Shown here piece by piece: positions 31,831-35,262 of a stretch of 35,262 nt of DNA. Both the position numbers and the translations under genes were made by a program. The notes under the pieces are model-generated. The model was not told the origin of the DNA and ran no database searches. It saw only the letters and a list, made by a program, of their open reading frames with translations. The stretch's first letter is position 1. Every line of letters starts with the position of its first letter. The DNA comes from a virus: positions 1 to 35,262 of the IMG/VR virus record IMGVR_UViG_3300031521_000214; one strand, 5' to 3'.

Positions 31831-33036
31831 TTAACCTATTAAATTTATTGAATATAATGTATCTGATTTTTTTAATACCGTTAATAAATAGCAACTATCG
31901 ATTAACATTGTTGGTTGAATACCACCAACCCATTTATATGTAACACCTAATGGTGGTTGAAATGTAATAGTTGGAATAGTTGGGCCTGTTTCAAATTGTA
32001 ATAACCATTCATTACTATAACCATATATTGACGTGCCTTGAGTTATAGTTATAATATTATCAGATGTTAATGTATTAACTATAATAGTATCAATATTTGC
32101 ATTCAAGGTTATAGTTCCACCAGTGAAATTTACTTCACTTAATAAATAAGCTCCTCTTTGGATATCATTCACATTAGATGTTAACCCAGTGATCAAGTTA
32201 TAATTATTAACATCATTAGTGATTCTATTTTCTATTTCCCCAGTAATCAAATTATAATTATCTATATCAGCTACAATTCTATTAGTAGTTTCCCCAGTTA
32301 TCAAATTATAGTTAGTCACATCACCTGTAACTCTATTAACTGTTTCACCTGTTATTAAATCGTAATTAGTTGAAACAGTTGATGTTAACCCAGTTATTAA
32401 ATTATAATTAGTTACATCGCCTGTAACTCTATTAACTGTTTCACCTGTTATTAAATTATTTAACGTATTGTAATTAATTGAAACAGTTGATGTTAACCCT
32501 GTTAATAAATTGTAATTATTTATATCACCACTAATTCTATTAACAGTTTCACCAGTTATAGCGTTGTCAAGTGTATTATAATTAGATAAAATAGTTGATG
32601 TTAACCCTGTTAATAAATTGTAATTATTTATATCACCGCTAATTCTATCATTCGTTTCACCAGTTATTAAATTATTCAAGATCTCATCTTGAGTATCAAC
32701 ATATAATTGTGTAACTTGTGATGTTTCACCAGTTATTAATCCTAGTATATAATTATCGTTTAAAATTCTTTCAGCTGTTTCTCCAGACAGGTCAATTATT
32801 AAATTGTGGTTAAAAGATATTAAATCAGAATCTTCTATACCATCCTTAAACCAATATTTATTATTCCCATTTATTTGGTTTAATATTTTAATTTCCATTG
32901 TTGGATATCTCATAGATATTGGGATTGAAGATAAAGCATCTTCAATAGATTCATATGGACCTTCCCAACTATTTAATGATTTTGGGTTTAAAATTTTAAA
33001 CCCCATTGGTAATTCAATACCTATTATTTCTGACAT
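31831..33036 (-). CDS. Repeat-containing tail fibre protein
   Basis: This 401-residue fibre has three parts. Residues 1-80 are a globular anchor (ELPMGFKILNPKSLNSWEGP, then YWFKDGIEDSDLISF). Residues about 84-290 are an array of 18-residue units of two alternating kinds, ITGETVNRVTGDVTNYNL and LTGLTSTVSINYNTLNNL, one of them shortened to 14 residues. Residues 291-401 are a beta-rich tip (VNFTGGTITLNANIDTIIV and onwards). The regular heptad-like spacing of hydrophobic residues in the repeats suits a trimeric shaft. The same repeat wording appears around the internal stop of the split fibre at 16550. It is in the same operon as the 731-residue protein before it and the small protein after it. 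Confidence 0.75.
   Translation of the reverse strand: MSEIIGIELPMGFKILNPKSLNSWEGPYESIEDALSSIPISMRYPTMEIKILNQINGNNKYWFKDGIEDSDLISFNHNLIIDLSGETAERILNDNYILGLITGETSQVTQLYVDTQDEILNNLITGETNDRISGDINNYNLLTGLTSTILSNYNTLDNAITGETVNRISGDINNYNLLTGLTSTVSINYNTLNNLITGETVNRVTGDVTNYNLITGLTSTVSTNYDLITGETVNRVTGDVTNYNLITGETTNRIVADIDNYNLITGEIENRITNDVNNYNLITGLTSNVNDIQRGAYLLSEVNFTGGTITLNANIDTIIVNTLTSDNIITITQGTSIYGYSNEWLLQFETGPTIPTITFQPPLGVTYKWVGGIQPTMLIDSCYLLTVLKKSDTLYSINLIG
32167..32736 (-). repeat. 54-base tandem repeat array encoding fibre shaft
   Basis: About ten units of 54 bases (18 codons) run through this segment. One unit is shortened by 12 bases, and the first is longer and degenerate. Near-identical neighbouring units indicate recent expansion. 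All length changes seen keep the reading frame. Confidence 0.8.
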
Positions 33037-33042
33037 ATCTTA

Positions 33043-35238
33043 TTAATTAGTTAGTTTTATTTTAAATTCATGGTTTGTTGAATAAGGTATTGATATTACC
33101 ATTTCATAAACGTTATATGCTGTTAATTTACCGCCAGCATCTTCTACAAACATAGGTATATTAATAAAAGATTGACTTATATCAAATCCAATATTCATAT
33201 CAATAACACTTTCGATCATTCTATTTCCTGGTATTGCGATAATAAATGATTTATTTGAAATGCCTGTATTTATTATTAATTCATTTGTTTCAGTATTGAA
33301 TTTCTTACTATTTAATTCTCTAATATCATTAGATAACATAGGTATACTATTAATTCTTGTTCCGTAAAATATCATATTATCAAACATTATTGTTTCGTAT
33401 TTTTCAACGCTAGATTCTGTATCAATAACCTCAATTGAAAATTTAAGACTAGTTAATCCACTCATAGCTATATTAGCATTATAAAAATCATATACTGGTA
33501 TTAGACCGCCAGATGGATCAACACTAAAAGTAGTGCCAATTTGTATTTTATCACCGCTATTTGGATAATAAAATAAATTATAACCAATTAAAGAACTAGA
33601 TAAATAATTTAATACAATATTTGAATGTATATGTGTCAATATATCACCGATTTCTCTTTTATTCATTATTGCTGTGTTATTACTATAGTCAGTATCACCA
33701 CTTGTCCAAAATAATACTGTTGGTTGGATATAAGGGGATTCATTTGGTATATTATTTAAATCATAAATATAATTATTTAATATTTTAGAATAATCAGTTT
33801 TACCATAATATACTCTAAATTTATAAATATTTCCAATAAACGTACCAGCAAAATATTGTTCAATTGGTAATAAATATTGAGTATCATAATTATCGTCAAA
33901 ACCAATCATATCGCAAAGTCCTTGTGAACCACCGCCAAGTGATAAGTTATACGGAACACCTTCTTGTTTCTCATCTCTGTCATTTAACTCTTTAAATAAT
34001 AACCCAGTTAATTCTTTCGATATGAAAATTAATTTACCATTAACATAGAAAAGAATTTTAAATATGTTTTTTTTATTCATTATTATTCTAATGGTAATAA
34101 ATGATTTAGTATCACTAATAATCATATTAATTCTAGAATATTCTTCATTGATTGTATATCCAGTACAGGTTTCATTTAATATTCTATAACCAATACTACC
34201 ATCATCTTTAATTCTAAAACCAATTGCATTATTAATTATATCATCTGACACGTTATATTCTTTTTTTGAACCTGGAATTTGATCCCTAGTACTAGTTGTA
34301 TAGCCAGTACTAGTTCTATCCATATATTGATAAAGGTTAATATTTTCATTTGTTTCACCAGTTATGTAGTATTCCTTTGTTGGATCAAAACTTCTAGTTG
34401 TTAACCCATAACTAGTTCTATTAAATAATAAATATTTATTATCAGTTTTAATGTCAAAAATATTTTGTGAATTAACATTAAACCCATCGTTTGTGTTTAA
34501 ATTATCACTAGATGATAAAGGTGTTGTTTCACCAGTCTTAAATATAGGGTAGCTAGAAACATCTTTTTTTAAATATTCATACCAAAATTTATTTTCAGAC
34601 CTAGCTCCAAGATAAAAGAAAAAACCTTTATTATTTGAATATTTTTCATTTAAAGTGTTAGGTAAAATCGGTGTGGATGCGTTAGGTTTCAAAATAAATT
34701 CAAAATTTATTTCATTATTAAAAACATCTGGTAAAACGGAATAATTGCAATTTGATTTAAAAAACCCTTGATAAAATCCACCGTTTAAGTTAAGATATCT
34801 AGTTTCACTGTTAGTGTCAATAGATAATGGGTAAACATAATTACCTGTATTTCCAGATATTTGTGTTAAGAAAAGCCTAGTGTCCCCACTGGCAATATTT
34901 AAAGAGCTTCCAGTAACTAGATTATGAAATTCGTCTGATGTTATTGTATTGTTATCGAATAAGATATATCCATTATCAATACCAGTAAACCCTATATTAT
35001 CTAATTCAACGCCAGTGTTAATGGCATCACCCCAAGTTGAAATACTACGTAAAGTATTACCATCAACACATTCATTCTCATTCAATTCAATATTAGCTAT
35101 TAATGTATCATTATAGAAAGTACTACCATCTAAACTAATAGATGGGTCCTTTTCTTTACTAATTAGTAAATCCCAATATTCAGATTTAGAAACTCTTAAA
35201 TCTAATTTGTTGAAGTTGTTATTTTTTATATTTGACAT
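33043..35238 (-). CDS. Large virion appendage/baseplate protein with LamG-like region
   Basis: This 731-residue protein begins MSNIKNNNFNKLDLRVSKSEY and leads the operon; a late box lies 22 nt before the ATG. Residues about 140-215 (YLNLNGGFYQGFFKSN, then INFEFILKPN) and 380-490 (FITIRIIMNKKNIFKILFYVNGKLIFISKEL, then FAGTFIGNIYKFRVYYGKTDY) look like concanavalin/LamG-type jelly-roll strands, with a Ser/Thr/Asn-rich insertion between. The last 190 residues form a separate beta domain. There is no membrane segment or catalytic motif. Its size, first place in a fibre operon and lectin-like fold suggest a fibre-attachment or baseplate wedge component. I do not recognise a named family. Confidence 0.65.
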   Translation of the reverse strand: MSNIKNNNFNKLDLRVSKSEYWDLLISKEKDPSISLDGSTFYNDTLIANIELNENECVDGNTLRSISTWGDAINTGVELDNIGFTGIDNGYILFDNNTITSDEFHNLVTGSSLNIASGDTRLFLTQISGNTGNYVYPLSIDTNSETRYLNLNGGFYQGFFKSNCNYSVLPDVFNNEINFEFILKPNASTPILPNTLNEKYSNNKGFFFYLGARSENKFWYEYLKKDVSSYPIFKTGETTPLSSSDNLNTNDGFNVNSQNIFDIKTDNKYLLFNRTSYGLTTRSFDPTKEYYITGETNENINLYQYMDRTSTGYTTSTRDQIPGSKKEYNVSDDIINNAIGFRIKDDGSIGYRILNETCTGYTINEEYSRINMIISDTKSFITIRIIMNKKNIFKILFYVNGKLIFISKELTGLLFKELNDRDEKQEGVPYNLSLGGGSQGLCDMIGFDDNYDTQYLLPIEQYFAGTFIGNIYKFRVYYGKTDYSKILNNYIYDLNNIPNESPYIQPTVLFWTSGDTDYSNNTAIMNKREIGDILTHIHSNIVLNYLSSSLIGYNLFYYPNSGDKIQIGTTFSVDPSGGLIPVYDFYNANIAMSGLTSLKFSIEVIDTESSVEKYETIMFDNMIFYGTRINSIPMLSNDIRELNSKKFNTETNELIINTGISNKSFIIAIPGNRMIESVIDMNIGFDISQSFINIPMFVEDAGGKLTAYNVYEMVISIPYSTNHEFKIKLTN

Positions 35239-35245
35239 TGATAAT

Positions 35246-35260
35246 CTTTATTGATAAATA
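35246..35260 (-). promoter_or_regulatory. Candidate late promoter box for fibre operon
   Basis: The minus strand reads TATTTATCAATAAAG, beginning 22 nt before the ATG at 35238. The window ends 2 bases further upstream, so the rest of the promoter cannot be examined. Confidence 0.5.
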
Positions 35261-35262
35261 TG

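Overview
The window is part of the genome of a large, T4-related contractile-tailed phage (myovirus) that very probably infects a member of the Bacteroidetes. The virion genes support the phage call: large terminase (gp17-like), portal (gp20-like), neck proteins (gp13-like, more tentatively gp14- and gp15-like), tail sheath (gp18-like), tail tube (gp19-like), a gp26-family tail assembly protein, tape measure, and family B DNA polymerase (gp43-like). The host call rests on three signs. Base composition is strongly AT-rich. Starts lie in A/T-rich leaders without clear Shine-Dalgarno sequences. Three non-virion genes carry TTG-N20-TACATTTG, the Bacteroidetes housekeeping promoter pattern (-33 TTG, -7 TAnnTTTG). 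A FISUMP-type domain in one fibre also fits Bacteroidetes/Fibrobacteres.

Layout. 1-8877 (minus) is the tail operon region. Read in transcription order it holds a small protein, tail tube, a Vsr/DUF559-like endonuclease, a small protein, a gp26-like tail assembly protein with an overlapping +1/-2 frame extension, a membrane-anchored protein, the tape measure, and a baseplate protein cut by the window edge. 9058-9423 (plus) is a small early-type gene. 9500-12055 (minus) is the sheath. 12141-18654 (minus) is one long operon of gp14-like and gp15-like neck/tail-completion proteins, a small protein, an adhesion fibre split by an in-frame TAA, a small appendage protein and a FISUMP/beta-helix fibre. 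18817-20646 (plus) is a SNF2 helicase. 20670-22251 (minus) is the gp13-like neck protein and a small protein. 22356-27579 (plus) is terminase, portal and two small late genes. 27741-30923 (plus) is DNA polymerase. 30963-35238 (minus) is a second fibre/appendage operon with LamG-like lectins and a repeat fibre.

Regulation is readable from the sequence. Eight genes that lead a late transcription unit have an AT-only box starting with TATTTAT (sometimes fused to TATAAATA, the T4 late-promoter core), beginning 21-38 nt before the ATG. Genes inside operons mostly lack it. The three replication/early-type genes have the host-type promoter instead, and each is closed by a strong palindromic terminator shared with the convergent late operon. 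The window is therefore a mosaic of late virion operons with single early-gene cassettes placed between them.

Most notable: (1) an overlapping-frame extension of the gp26-like tail assembly gene just upstream of the tape measure, which looks like a programmed -2 or +1 frameshift; (2) a fibre gene interrupted by one ochre codon inside a conserved repeat; (3) a FISUMP domain whose halves occur in permuted order in a fibre; (4) two clean promoter classes; (5) a perfect 11-bp inverted repeat inside the polymerase promoter. No tRNA, rRNA, CRISPR array or insertion sequence was seen, and no gene-free stretch exceeds 300 bases.
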